NCBI GenBank assembly: GCA_964434235.1
Contig: CAYSUN010000011.1
Location: 1 to 24,434, forward strand
Direction of reading: 5' to 3'
Source of the DNA: JABMRF01 sp964434235
GTDB taxonomy: Bacteria > Patescibacteriota > Patescibacteriia > UBA11705 > JABHMO01
Length of the DNA stretch: 24,434 bases
Below, in pieces: positions 6,403 through 14,234 of this stretch. Position 1 is the first letter of the stretch. Each line of letters opens with the position of its first letter. A model generated the notes under the pieces. It was not told the origin of the DNA and did no database searches. It saw nothing but the letters and a program-made list of their open reading frames with translations. Position numbers and translations under genes: made by a program.

Positions 6403-8187
6403 TTATTCACTTACGCGGAAAACTTCTTCGATGGTGGTTAAACCTTTGAGCACTTTTAACAAACCATCTTGAGCCATTGTCAGCATGCCGTTTTTAATGG
6501 CAATTTGTTCCATGTCATATTCAGAAACCTTTCCGCTAAGTATCGTTTGTTCTATTTCCGGGGTCATATTCATAATTTCGTAAACACCAACTCGTCCTTT
6601 ATAACCAAGACCATTACAATAATCGCAACCATCACCTTTGACAAATTTCATGTTAGTCGTGTCAGGCTTATCTGGGTGATTGTCTGGGATGGCGTCTAAA
6701 AGAGTTTTTACTTTTGTTAGTTCTTGCTCAGATGGAATATATTCTTTTTTGCATTTTTCACACACTCTTCTTACTAGTCTTTGGCCCATGATAGCATTTA
6801 AGGCTGGAGCAAGTAAAAATGGTTTAACTCCCATGGCTAAAAATCTTGGCACAGCACCAGCTGCACTATTTGTATGAATTGTAGAAACAACTAAGTGACC
6901 AGTTAAAGCAGCATTAATTGCTACGTCTGAGGTTTCTAAATCACGCATTTCTCCGACCATAAGAACATCTGGATCTTGACGTAAAACAGACCTTAAACCA
7001 TCAGCAAAAGAATAACCTTTGCTGTGATCAATTTGACTTTGGTTAATTCCAGCCAGTTTATATTCAACTGGATCTTCCATGGTAATTATCTTTACGCCCT
7101 CTTTATTGAGCTTATTAAGAATTGCATAAAGAGTTGTGGTTTTACCTGAACCAGTTGGTCCGGTGGTGATAATCATGCCATTTGGTCGTTCGGTTTGCAT
7201 TTTTAAATTTTCATAAGCCTTACCAGTAATACCAAGTTCTTCAAATTTTAGACCAATCGACGAAGATTTTAAAAGACGCATAACAACACTTTCTCCCCAA
7301 GTTGTTGGCAGGGTTGAGGTACGGACATCAGTTTTTTCATCACCAGCGTGAATTGTAAATCTACCGTCTTGTGGCTTTTCAGTGATATTCAATTTTAGTC
7401 CAGCTAAAAGCTTAATTCTAGATATAACTTTTTCCCAATCCCTTTTCTTAATTGAAGCAGTGTCGTGAAGTACTCCGTCTACGCGGAATCGAACTTTAAC
7501 ATCTTCTTCTTCAGCTTCAATGTGCACATCAGATGCACCAGATTGTAAACCAGCAGCAATTACTAAACTTACCATTTCAGTTAAGCTGACTTTTTCTATT
7601 TGGGTTTGTAAATTTTTGAAATCCTTGCCAATTTCCTTAAATTTTTCTAATTCATCAGCTGAAACACTGACACCTTCTTTTGGTTTTTCATATTTTGGTA
7701 ATTTAGTATATAAATCAAGACCGTGTAATAAGTTTTTTTCTGAAATTAAATATATTTGAATTTTAGCGTTTTGTTGTTCGCCGATTGTGTTAGTTATTTT
7801 ATCGATTTCAGGATTTTCAGGGTTAGTTGTAGCAAACCTAATTTGATCGCCAGTAAAAACAAAAGCAATAATTTTTTGCTGTTGGCAAATGTTCATAGGA
7901 ATTAAACGCAAAGCTTCAGCACTAACTGGGAATTCCATCAAGTCAATATAAGGAACGCCAATTGACTCGGCTTTGCTGGCAACAGCACTTTCTTTATCAA
8001 GATTAAAAATTTGCCCTAGTTTACTTTCTAGTTTTTCAGTTTGAGATAGTTCGTGAATTGTTTTTTTACTTTTGTTTGTTTTTTGATCATCGTCCGTTTG
8101 GGTAGAAGTGGCTTTTTGTTTGCCTGAAAGTTTCGAGGATGTATTTTTTGACAAAAGATCTTCTATCGAGGAGGTGGATTTGGCCAT
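6403..8187 (-). CDS. pilB: Type IV pilus assembly ATPase PilB (GspE family)
   Basis: A hexameric cytoplasmic ATPase that powers pilin polymerisation. Has 594 residues. An N-terminal Ser/Thr/Lys-rich tail (1-50) is followed by an MshEN/T2SSE-N domain (about 55-165, IGVPYIDLMEFPVS). The core has SDVHIEAEEEDVKVRFRVDG, Walker A GPTGSGKTT (343-351), an Asp box with EDPVEY (371-376), Walker B DPDVLMVGEMRD (405-416) and a His box STIHTNSAAGA (435-445). A zinc module with CEKC (Cys476/479) and CDYC (Cys521/524) distinguishes extension ATPases (PilB/GspE) from PilT. It has no SD; T precedes the ATG. It stands alone here, without pilC or pilT next to it. Confidence 0.95.
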   Translation of the reverse strand: MAKSTSSIEDLLSKNTSSKLSGKQKATSTQTDDDQKTNKSKKTIHELSQTEKLESKLGQIFNLDKESAVASKAESIGVPYIDLMEFPVSAEALRLIPMNICQQQKIIAFVFTGDQIRFATTNPENPEIDKITNTIGEQQNAKIQIYLISEKNLLHGLDLYTKLPKYEKPKEGVSVSADELEKFKEIGKDFKNLQTQIEKVSLTEMVSLVIAAGLQSGASDVHIEAEEEDVKVRFRVDGVLHDTASIKKRDWEKVISRIKLLAGLKLNITEKPQDGRFTIHAGDEKTDVRTSTLPTTWGESVVMRLLKSSSIGLKFEELGITGKAYENLKMQTERPNGMIITTGPTGSGKTTTLYAILNKLNKEGVKIITMEDPVEYKLAGINQSQIDHSKGYSFADGLRSVLRQDPDVLMVGEMRDLETSDVAINAALTGHLVVSTIHTNSAAGAVPRFLAMGVKPFLLAPALNAIMGQRLVRRVCEKCKKEYIPSEQELTKVKTLLDAIPDNHPDKPDTTNMKFVKGDGCDYCNGLGYKGRVGVYEIMNMTPEIEQTILSGKVSEYDMEQIAIKNGMLTMAQDGLLKVLKGLTTIEEVFRVSE

Positions 8188-8330
8188 ATATTTAAATAAT
8201 TCAAAATAAAAAATTAAATAAGTAAACTTTTTTTAGAAATAAAAAATCAATTTTTCAAATCTGTGTTAATTATAACTTTTTTGGCTTGATTTGGCAATTT
8301 TTTATCTTGCGCCAAGGTGTGAGTAAATAT

Positions 8331-8358
8331 TTGCTAATTTTTTCATTCATGTTAAAAT
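8331..8358 (+). promoter_or_regulatory. Candidate promoter of the 8391-9320 gene
   Basis: TTGCTA (8331-8336), 16-bp spacer, TAAAAT (8353-8358), 32 nt before the start codon, in the 203-bp AT-rich divergent gap with pilB. No comparable pilB promoter was evident on the other strand. Confidence 0.5.
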
Positions 8359-8390
8359 GGTCTTGATATAAAGAATAAACAAAAAATTTT

Positions 8391-9320
8391 ATGGCAGTTG
8401 ATAATCTGTTAGAAGAAGTGGAAAAAGGGGGGGCTAAAAAAACCACTAAAAAAACAAAAAAAAGAGCTACTGCTAAGGCGAATAAAGTGATCGACAAAAA
8501 AGAAGTGGATAGTTCTGAAAATAAAAGTACTAAAATTAGCAAAGCAAAAGAGGACAGTGGTTTGTTTAATTTAATAATTGCAGTAGTTGTTATCCTTGGT
8601 ATTATTGGAATTGTTTTTGGTTATACTAAAGATAAAATTTCCGAAATTAACAGAGGCGGAACGCAAGCTTCAAAAGGCTTAGAAAAGCAGGTTGAGGAGT
8701 TAAATAGTAAATTAGAACAATTACAAGAAAAGGCAAATAGTATTGAAGAAGATAGTTTGAATAATAAGAGCGTAGTTTTGGATTTATTTGAAAAAAATCG
8801 TTCTATCCCAAGTAATGTTAATGCTTCTGACTGGCAAATTTTGAATGATCCGAAAATAAGTTTTGTGGTTAGTTATCCAAGTACCTGGGAGCAAGTTAAA
8901 CAGATTATTGCCAGTTCTGACAATCAGGCTTTGCTAGATCAAGTGTATTTGCAACCAATCGGCAGTGCTGATTTTCTAAATGCTATAACAATAAAAGCTG
9001 ATTATACTGATTTTGCTGGGTTGGGCTTGACGGAAAAGATTAAAATATTTGAAGATCTTGATGTGATAGACGCTAAGGAATTTGATTATGGTTACATGAT
9101 TTATTTTGTTAATCTTGATATGGACAATAATGAAGTACCAACAATTTTAGTTTTAACAGAAGATAATATTTACCGAGCGACTTTTAATGTTACAAATAAA
9201 AAATTACGTGAATATTTTAAGTTTCGTCAGGATTTTGAAAATATAATGGTAACTTTTGGTGAAAATTTGTATCAAGATAATTCAGTTGAAGTAGAAGTTA
9301 CTGAGACTGAAACAGAGTAG
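8391..9320 (+). CDS. Membrane-anchored protein with a lysine-rich cytoplasmic tail, coiled coil and extracellular domain
   Basis: A 309-residue protein of unknown function. Residues 1-56 are Lys/Ala/Thr-rich, like a histone tail. One transmembrane helix spans about 58-78 (LFNLIIAVVVILGIIGIVFG). A coiled coil follows at about 95-122 (LEKQVEELNSKLEQLQEKA). The remaining 180 residues form an alternating strand/helix domain starting WQILNDPKISFVVSYPSTW, reminiscent of small secreted PsbP-like domains, which I cannot prove. The positive-inside rule puts the tail in the cytoplasm and the domain outside. The tail contains a run of seven G followed by long A runs (8427-8460). No SD; T precedes the ATG. 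Terminator at 9347. Confidence 0.88.
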   Translation: MAVDNLLEEVEKGGAKKTTKKTKKRATAKANKVIDKKEVDSSENKSTKISKAKEDSGLFNLIIAVVVILGIIGIVFGYTKDKISEINRGGTQASKGLEKQVEELNSKLEQLQEKANSIEEDSLNNKSVVLDLFEKNRSIPSNVNASDWQILNDPKISFVVSYPSTWEQVKQIIASSDNQALLDQVYLQPIGSADFLNAITIKADYTDFAGLGLTEKIKIFEDLDVIDAKEFDYGYMIYFVNLDMDNNEVPTILVLTEDNIYRATFNVTNKKLREYFKFRQDFENIMVTFGENLYQDNSVEVEVTETETE

Positions 9321-9346
9321 ACAAAAGTAAATTAATCCTATATATT

Positions 9347-9373
9347 AAGAGGCGTACGATGTACGCCTTTTAT
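9347..9373 (+). terminator. Intrinsic terminator between the membrane-anchored protein and ychF
   Basis: Stem GGCGTAC / GTACGCC with loop GAT, extended by AAGA/TTTT pairing and running into TTTTAT. It overlaps an upstream in-frame ATG of the ychF frame (9359), one reason to reject that ATG as the start. Confidence 0.88.
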
Positions 9374-9406
9374 AAATATTTTATTTATTATCTTTATCTT
9401 ATAATT

Positions 9407-10495
9407 ATGTCATTTTCAATCGGAATAGTTGGTTTGCCAAATGTTGGTAAGTCGACATTATTTAAAGCTTTAACTAAAAAACAAATTGATATTGCTAATT
9501 ATCCTTTTTGTACCATTGAACCAAACAAAGGCATTGTTTTAGTTCCTGATGAAAGATTAAATAAGTTGGCTGAACTTTCCAAATCTGAAAAAATTATAAA
9601 TACAACGATCGAGTTTGTGGATATTGCTGGTTTGGTCAAGGGCGCTCACAAAGGTGAGGGTTTGGGTAATCAGTTTTTGCATAATATTAGAGAAGTGGAT
9701 GCAATTTGTCATGTGGTAAGGAATTTTTATTCTGGTGATATTATTCACGTTGATGGCAAGGTTTCACCAAATGATGACGTTGAAGTTATTGATATTGAGT
9801 TGGCTTTTGCAGATTTAGATTTAATAAAAAAACATTTACCAAAAGTAAAGGATAAGCTTAAAGGTGCAAAACAAAAAGAAGAAAAAGATGCGCGAAAATT
9901 GTTGGATTTGTTAGAAGCGAAAATTATTCCAGCTTTAGAAAATGGTTTGGCAATTAGAAAAGTTGACCTGACTGAAGAAGAAGCAGAACTAATAAGATAT
10001 TTGAATTTATTAACGATCAAGCCCATGATTTATTTGCTTAATGTTGATGAAAATAAAGTAACGGAAAGTTTTGATTTTGCCAAATTGAAAGACGAAGTAA
10101 CAATTCCAATCTGTGCCAAGATAGAAGCTGATTTAGCAGAATTAACGCCCGAAGAAGCAAAAGAATATTTAGGAGAAGTGGGAATTGAAATGTCTGGCTT
10201 GGATAAAATTATTTTAAAGGCTTATGAAATATTAAATCTAATAAGTTTTTTAACCACTGGGCCAAAAGAAACAAGAGCTTGGACAATTGAAAAAGGTTTC
10301 AAGGCGCCACAAGCAGCAGGGCGTATTCATGGTGATTTTGAACGAGGGTTTATTGCTGTGGAAATTATTAATTGGCAAGATTTATTAAATTGTGGTGGGG
10401 AAGTAGTTGCCAAAGAAAAAGGTTTACTGCGCTTGGAAGGAAAAAATTATATTATGCAAGATGGTGATGTTTGCAATTTTAGATTTAATGTATAA
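9407..10495 (+). CDS. ychF: Ribosome-binding ATPase YchF
   Basis: An Obg-family P-loop protein that prefers ATP and associates with ribosomes. 362 residues from the ATG at 9407; an upstream in-frame ATG at 9359 lies in a terminator and would add a non-family extension. Landmarks: G1 GLPNVGKSTLF (9-19), the G2 region NYPFCTIEPN (31-40), G3 DIAGLVKGAHKGEGLG (72-87), and NVDE (212-215), which replaces the NKxD guanine-specificity motif as expected of an ATP-using YchF. The C-terminal TGS domain includes FKAPQAAGRIHGDFERGF. A coiled-coil insert lies at about 140-185. No SD; T precedes the ATG. Confidence 0.97.
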   Translation: MSFSIGIVGLPNVGKSTLFKALTKKQIDIANYPFCTIEPNKGIVLVPDERLNKLAELSKSEKIINTTIEFVDIAGLVKGAHKGEGLGNQFLHNIREVDAICHVVRNFYSGDIIHVDGKVSPNDDVEVIDIELAFADLDLIKKHLPKVKDKLKGAKQKEEKDARKLLDLLEAKIIPALENGLAIRKVDLTEEEAELIRYLNLLTIKPMIYLLNVDENKVTESFDFAKLKDEVTIPICAKIEADLAELTPEEAKEYLGEVGIEMSGLDKIILKAYEILNLISFLTTGPKETRAWTIEKGFKAPQAAGRIHGDFERGFIAVEIINWQDLLNCGGEVVAKEKGLLRLEGKNYIMQDGDVCNFRFNV

Positions 10496-10498
10496 AAT
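10471..10498 (+). promoter_or_regulatory. Candidate promoter of the 10554-11063 gene inside the ychF 3' end
   Basis: TTGCAA (10471-10476), 16-bp spacer, TAAAAT (10493-10498), 55 nt before the next start. There is no terminator between ychF and this gene, so readthrough is the alternative. Confidence 0.45.
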
Positions 10499-10553
10499 AT
10501 TATTTAATTTATCTTAAGGTGAATAGCTCCTTTAATCTCACAGGAGGTGAAAA

Positions 10554-11063
10554 ATGTCTGAACAACTAAAGTTTTTGCAAGAACGACTTGAAAAATTAAC
10601 AGGAATAATGACTAGCACGCGAGGGGTTTCGCAAGAACTAAAAAAAACTATTGAGAGCCTTCGGTTGAATCATGAGGAGTTGAGTTGGCAGCTAGTTTTT
10701 TTTGATTTTGAAATTAGGGAAATTAAGATTGCATTGAAAAAGGAAGCACTTAAGGTTGGTTATCCAGAACTGATTTTTTCAGAAGAGCAAAGTTTTTTGA
10801 CTGTTCGTAATTATAGTGAAAATGGTGAGGAAGTTTCAACTAGGAGTGATTTTGAATTAGCTCGCGAAACTGTCTTTCAATTGCTTGATTATTTGAAATT
10901 GTCATTTTTTGAGCCTGAAATTAGAGCTAAGGATGTTGCTGAGATTCTTTTTGAATATCAAGCCAAGGATCCAGATGTGCCGAATTTCGAGTTTGATAAC
11001 TTTGTTCTGATGGATGAGGTGTTTACTGGTTTTCAAGCTGAAATGAAGGCTGGTGAAAAATAA
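10554..11063 (+). CDS. Protein of unknown function with an N-terminal coiled coil
   Basis: A 169-residue acidic cytoplasmic protein, not recognised. The first 60 residues are a strong amphipathic coiled-coil candidate (LKFLQERLEKLTGIM, then ELKKTIESLRLNHEEL). The rest is mixed and predicted helical, with no cysteines and no membrane segment. The start has a near-perfect AGGAGGTG 5 nt before the ATG; a short CTCCT/AGGAG pairing across 10 nt could partly mask it. It follows ychF with a 58-nt gap and ends at a strong terminator. Confidence 0.8.
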   Translation: MSEQLKFLQERLEKLTGIMTSTRGVSQELKKTIESLRLNHEELSWQLVFFDFEIREIKIALKKEALKVGYPELIFSEEQSFLTVRNYSENGEEVSTRSDFELARETVFQLLDYLKLSFFEPEIRAKDVAEILFEYQAKDPDVPNFEFDNFVLMDEVFTGFQAEMKAGEK

Positions 11064-11091
11064 AAGATTGTTCAGTTTAATAAAAATAATT

Positions 11092-11122
11092 CCCGCGTGA
11101 TATTGATCATTGCGGGTTTTTT
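11092..11122 (+). terminator. Intrinsic terminator of the 10554-11063 gene
   Basis: Stem CCCGC / GCGGG extended inward by TGAT/ATCA around loop ATTG, then TTTTTT. Confidence 0.88.
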
Positions 11123-11160
11123 GATGTTAATTTTAAAGTTGCTAAAGTATAAGATACATT

Positions 11161-11201
11161 TTAATAAAATAAAAAGACCATTCTGATTCAGAACGATCTT
11201 T
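11161..11201 (-). terminator. Intrinsic terminator of the 11210-11488 gene
   Basis: On the minus strand a 13-bp stem with two G-T pairs (11173-11185 with 11189-11201, loop of 3), followed by TTTTATTTTATT. It starts 9 nt after the stop codon. Confidence 0.85.
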
Positions 11202-11209
11202 GCTAGATT

Positions 11210-11488
11210 TTAGTTTTCTGGTGTTAATGGTTCGAACGGGCGAAGATCTTCCAACTTCTTTTCACTTTCTTTAATATAGTCCAAACCTTGTTTTTTGACA
11301 TATTCTTCAGATGGTAATTTGGCGTAGCGAATTCCGCAATGATCGCAAAAAAAGCCATTAAAAACAAGTTCAAACTGGAATTTTTCCCCAATGAGAGGAT
11401 GACCGATTGGTCGTTCAATGAATTCTCGTAGTATCGGTGAGTTGCAAACAACGCATTTACTGTTCGTGGTTTCGTTTTTTGAAGACAT
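11210..11488 (-). CDS. Small zinc-ribbon-like protein of unknown function
   Basis: 92 residues from the ATG at 11486-11488, with AGGAGG 6 nt upstream; an in-frame TTG one codon earlier is less likely. It has two CxxC pairs, CVVC (Cys12/Cys15) and CDHC (Cys48/Cys51), about 32 residues apart, a spacing compatible with one zinc ribbon. Residues 60-85 form a charged helix. There is no signal peptide. Function unknown. It is a single-gene unit with a TTGACA promoter and its own terminator, convergent with the coiled-coil gene to its left. Confidence 0.8.
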   Translation of the reverse strand: MSSKNETTNSKCVVCNSPILREFIERPIGHPLIGEKFQFELVFNGFFCDHCGIRYAKLPSEEYVKKQGLDYIKESEKKLEDLRPFEPLTPEN

Positions 11489-11540
11489 CAAAGACCTCCT
11501 TTGTAGTTGAACTACTAGACACTAATTCATTGATAAAACT

Positions 11541-11569
11541 AATTTAACTTAGGCTAATAATTTTGTCAA
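11541..11569 (-). promoter_or_regulatory. Promoter of the small zinc-ribbon-like gene
   Basis: On the minus strand: TTGACA (11564-11569), 17-bp spacer, TAAATT (11541-11546), about 50 nt before the start codon. Confidence 0.85.
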
Positions 11570-11590
11570 TGCAGGTGGTGTTTTTTTTCC

Positions 11591-11629
11591 TAAAACAAGA
11601 AAACACTCGCAAATAACGAGTGTTTTCTT
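11591..11629 (-). terminator. Intrinsic terminator of the groES-groEL operon
   Basis: A perfect 13-bp stem, AAGAAAACACTCG / CGAGTGTTTTCTT, with a 7-nt loop and GTTTT after it on the minus strand. A T-run on the right side may make it bidirectional. Confidence 0.92.
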
Positions 11630-11648
11630 ATTTTTGTATAATTGATTA

Positions 11649-13295
11649 TTACATCATTCCGCCCATTCCACCCATACCTGGAATTCCATGGCCAGTATCG
11701 TGACTGCATTTTCCTTCAGCTTCTGGTTCGTCAGTTATAACACATTCAGTTGTTAGCATCATAGCTGAAACAGAAGCTGCATTTTGCAAAGCAGTTCTAG
11801 TTACTTTAGTTGGATCAATAATTCCAGCTACAACCATATCTTCAAAAATATCTTTAGCTGCATTATAACCCATGTTGCCTTCTGATTTGCGAACTTGTTC
11901 AGCAATTACAGCTCCATCTTTTCCAGCGTTAGCAGCAATTTGTTTAAGTGGTTCTTCTAAAGCTTTTTTAAGAATATTTATACCAATTTTTTGTTCACCT
12001 TCAATATCAATATTATCTAAAATATTTTTTGCTCTGAATAAAGCTACTCCACCACCAGGTACAATACCTTCTTCAATGGCAGCCTTGGTTGCGTTGATAG
12101 CATCTTCAATCCGTAATTTGATTTCTTTCATTTCAGTTTCAGTTGCTGCTCCAACTTTTATAACGGCAACACCACCAACAAGCTTGGCTAATCTTTCTTT
12201 TAATTTATCTTTGTCAAAATCAGAAGAAGCAAGTTCAAGTTCCTTTTTAATTCGACTAACTCTTTGATCGATAATATTTTTATCACCACGACCTTCAACT
12301 ATTGTGGTATTTTCTTTGCTAGCAATTACTTTGTGAGCCTGACCAAGCATTTCAAGCTCAACATTTTCCAGTTTAAGACCAACTTCTTCTGAAATAACTT
12401 TACCACCAGTTAGAGTAGCAATATCTTCAAGCATTTCTTTTCTTCTGTCTCCAAAGCCTGGAGCTTTGATAGCTAGAGTGTTAAACGCTCCGCGAAGTTT
12501 ATTAACAACTAAGGTTGCTAATGCTTCACCGTCAACATCATCGGCAATAATTACTAAATCTTTTTTTCCAGTTTGGGCCAGTTTTTCCAAAGTAGGAACA
12601 ATATCGTTAACAGCAGAAATCTTTTTATCAGTAATTAAGATGTAAGCATCAGCATATTCTGCCTCCATCCTTTCGCTGTTGGTAATCATGTATGGTGAAA
12701 GATAGCCGTGGTCAAATTGCATACCCTGAACCACTTCTTTTTCAATACCAAAACTTTGTGATTCCTCAACTGTAACTACGCCATTATTACCAACTTCTTT
12801 TAATGCTTCAGCAATAATTTTTCCAATCCTTGAATCATTAGCTGAAATAGAAGCAACTTGAGAAATTTCTTCTTGGTTGGCAATCGGTTTAGAAATTCTT
12901 GTTTTTAGTTCTTCAACAATCGCATTTACGCCTTTTTCAATACCTTTTTTAATTTCCATTGGATTGGCACCAGCAGCAACATTTTTAAATCCTTCAGTAA
13001 TAATAGCTTGAGCCAAAAGAGTAGCAGTTGTTGTTCCATCTCCAGCTACATCATTAGTTTTGCTGGCAACTTCTTTAACTAGTTCAGCGCCTATATTTTC
13101 AATTTTATCTTTTAATTCGATTTCTTTAGCAATAGTAACTCCGTCATTACAGATTTGAGGTGAACCATAGCCTTTGTCCAAAACAACGTTTCGTCCCTTT
13201 GGACCAAGTGTTACTTTAACAGCATTAGCCAGTTTATCTACGCCAGCTTTTAATGATTTTCTGGCTTGTTCGTCAAAAATAATTTGTTTACTCAT
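11649..13295 (-). CDS. groEL: Chaperonin GroEL (60 kDa)
   Basis: The ATP-driven double-ring folding chamber; works with GroES. Has 548 residues, standard length. It starts MSKQIIFDEQARKSL and contains VTLGPKGRNVVLDKGYG, the ATP-site GDGTTTATLLAQ, PGFGDRRKEML (apical/intermediate region) and VPGGGVALFRA. The C-terminus is the classic Gly-Met tail GIPGMGGMGGMM, preceded by a cysteine/histidine-bearing segment (KCSHDTGHG). No SD; T precedes the ATG, and an 8-bp tandem array ends 7 nt upstream. It is cotranscribed with groES. Confidence 0.98.
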   Translation of the reverse strand: MSKQIIFDEQARKSLKAGVDKLANAVKVTLGPKGRNVVLDKGYGSPQICNDGVTIAKEIELKDKIENIGAELVKEVASKTNDVAGDGTTTATLLAQAIITEGFKNVAAGANPMEIKKGIEKGVNAIVEELKTRISKPIANQEEISQVASISANDSRIGKIIAEALKEVGNNGVVTVEESQSFGIEKEVVQGMQFDHGYLSPYMITNSERMEAEYADAYILITDKKISAVNDIVPTLEKLAQTGKKDLVIIADDVDGEALATLVVNKLRGAFNTLAIKAPGFGDRRKEMLEDIATLTGGKVISEEVGLKLENVELEMLGQAHKVIASKENTTIVEGRGDKNIIDQRVSRIKKELELASSDFDKDKLKERLAKLVGGVAVIKVGAATETEMKEIKLRIEDAINATKAAIEEGIVPGGGVALFRAKNILDNIDIEGEQKIGINILKKALEEPLKQIAANAGKDGAVIAEQVRKSEGNMGYNAAKDIFEDMVVAGIIDPTKVTRTALQNAASVSAMMLTTECVITDEPEAEGKCSHDTGHGIPGMGGMGGMM

Positions 13296-13302
13296 ATATT
13301 TG

Positions 13303-13366
13303 GTTTGTTAGTTTATCGGTTAACTAGTTAACTAGTTGGCTAGTTTGCCAGTGAACCAGTTAACTA
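13303..13366. repeat. Eight tandem 8-bp units (consensus GTTAACTA) between groES and groEL
   Basis: Exact 8-bp register: GTTTGTTA, GTTTATCG, GTTAACTA, GTTAACTA, GTTGGCTA, GTTTGCCA, GTGAACCA, GTTAACTA. It fills nearly the whole 74-bp gap, ending 7 nt before groEL on the minus strand. The same unit occurs between rpmF and hppA. Confidence 0.9.
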
Positions 13367-13369
13367 GGA

Positions 13370-13657
13370 TTATTCGATTATAGCTAAGATATCTGATTCA
13401 CTTAAAACCAAGTATTCTTCGTTATTTACTTTAATTTCATTTGGAGAGTATTTAGTAAAAATTACTTTATCGCCTTGTTTTACAGACATAGAACTTCTTT
13501 GTCCATTGTCCAAAATTTTACCTGGTCCAACAGCAATTACTTCACCTTGTTCAGGTTTTTCTTTGTCCAAGGTGTTTGGTAGGATAATACCAGAAGAAGT
13601 TTTTTCTTCGCGTGTAGTTGGTTTTACAATCACGTGATCATTAAGAGGTTTCAACAT
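13370..13657 (-). CDS. groES: Co-chaperonin GroES (10 kDa)
   Basis: The heptameric lid of GroEL. 95 residues from the ATG at 13655-13657 (MLKPLNDHVIVKPTTREEK), the family's normal N-terminus; a frame opening six codons earlier uses TTG and adds non-family residues. It has the mobile loop EEKTSSGIILP that docks on GroEL, GEVIAVGPGK, and VKQGDKVIFTKYSPNEI. No SD; T precedes the ATG. No CIRCE element (TTAGCACTC inverted repeat) is present upstream, so HrcA-type heat control is not indicated; a TTGACT/TAACAT promoter and a long imperfect inverted repeat precede it. Confidence 0.97.
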   Translation of the reverse strand: MLKPLNDHVIVKPTTREEKTSSGIILPNTLDKEKPEQGEVIAVGPGKILDNGQRSSMSVKQGDKVIFTKYSPNEIKVNNEEYLVLSESDILAIIE

Positions 13658-13665
13658 ATTTACAG

Positions 13666-13737
13666 AAAATTCCAATTTCCAAGTTTAAATTTAAAATTAT
13701 TTGTAATTCTAATTTAAGGATTGAATTTTGGAATTTT
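13666..13737 (-). repeat. Long imperfect inverted repeat in the groES leader
   Basis: 33-nt arms 13666-13698 and 13705-13737 around a 6-nt centre match at 23 of 33 positions when one is inverted; the outermost ten (AAAATTCCAA) are perfect. It is AT-rich low-complexity sequence that ends 8 nt before the groES start. No T-run follows, so it is not an evident terminator. Confidence 0.6.
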
Positions 13738-13754
13738 TGTTATTTCTAAATAGA

Positions 13755-13783
13755 ATGTTACCTATATGGTTCTTAAAAGTCAA
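13755..13783 (-). promoter_or_regulatory. Likely promoter of groES-groEL
   Basis: On the minus strand: TTGACT (13778-13783), 17-bp spacer, TAACAT (13755-13760). It is divergent from the orphan-pair promoter 11 bp away. Confidence 0.65.
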
Positions 13784-13794
13784 GATAAAATTAT

Positions 13795-13823
13795 TTGACA
13801 AGAGAATTATTAAAGTGTAAATT
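13795..13823 (+). promoter_or_regulatory. Promoter of the 13881-14799 gene pair
   Basis: TTGACA (13795-13800), 17-bp spacer, TAAATT (13818-13823). Same -35, spacing and -10 as the zinc-ribbon gene promoter at 11541-11569. Confidence 0.85.
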
Positions 13824-13880
13824 AGCAAATTGTTGTGCTGGTTGGTTCCTTGAAAATTTAACTGACAAGGGGAGGATTCT

Positions 13881-14234
13881 ATGTCGAATGATTATGTTGA
13901 AAAAGTTGATGTTCCAGTTTATCGTTGTAAAATTTGCGGAAGTCTTAGCACTGATAAGGCTTTGGTTCAAGCTTGTGCGAATGATTGTCTAGCTCTTATT
14001 GAAAGAGCAAATTTGCATGACGAACAAATCGTTGGAACGACCAGAACGAATGATTCTGATAAGTACCGAGTGAATAAGGTCATTGTTTGTCAAAGTAAAG
14101 GAACAAAGAAAACCTTGGCAATTTGCCATAATATTAAGAATAAAAAAGAAGTTACTTTGCCAGTATATGTTGTTGCTAGAAAATTTGAAAATAAAGGAGT
14201 GAGCGATGATAGAACGGCTTTTGAATGTAGCTAG
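13881..14234 (+). CDS. Small CxxC protein of unknown function, first of an overlapping pair
   Basis: 117 residues. GGGGAGG lies 5 nt before the ATG. The N-terminal part holds CKIC (Cys16/Cys19) and CANDC (Cys32/Cys36), a four-cysteine set likely to bind zinc; Cys70 and Cys82 are further single cysteines. No enzyme or DNA-binding signature is recognisable, nor a signal peptide. Its last 29 nt overlap the next gene in another frame, and that gene's SD lies inside this one, so the two are probably translated in a coupled way. Confidence 0.78.
   Translation: MSNDYVEKVDVPVYRCKICGSLSTDKALVQACANDCLALIERANLHDEQIVGTTRTNDSDKYRVNKVIVCQSKGTKKTLAICHNIKNKKEVTLPVYVVARKFENKGVSDDRTAFECS

Noticed and set aside
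11872..12267. Long plus-strand open frame (131 codons) opposite groEL
   Set aside because: It lies wholly antisense to groEL, its product is a low-complexity Ser/Leu/Ile sequence, and it has no SD or promoter. It is a shadow of biased groEL codons. The 151-codon frame at 20219-20674 opposite nusA is rejected for the same reason.
13303..13366. CRISPR array
   Set aside because: Units are 8 bp, directly abutting, with no unique spacers of constant length and no cas genes in the window.
13658..13880. CIRCE/HrcA operator upstream of groES
   Set aside because: No TTAGCACTC-N9-GAGTGCTAA or close variant is present between groES and the divergent orphan pair.
13795..13992. Reading frame of 65 codons beginning at TTG 13795
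   Set aside because: It starts in the -35 box, has no SD, and overlaps the SD-supported gene at 13881 in another frame.
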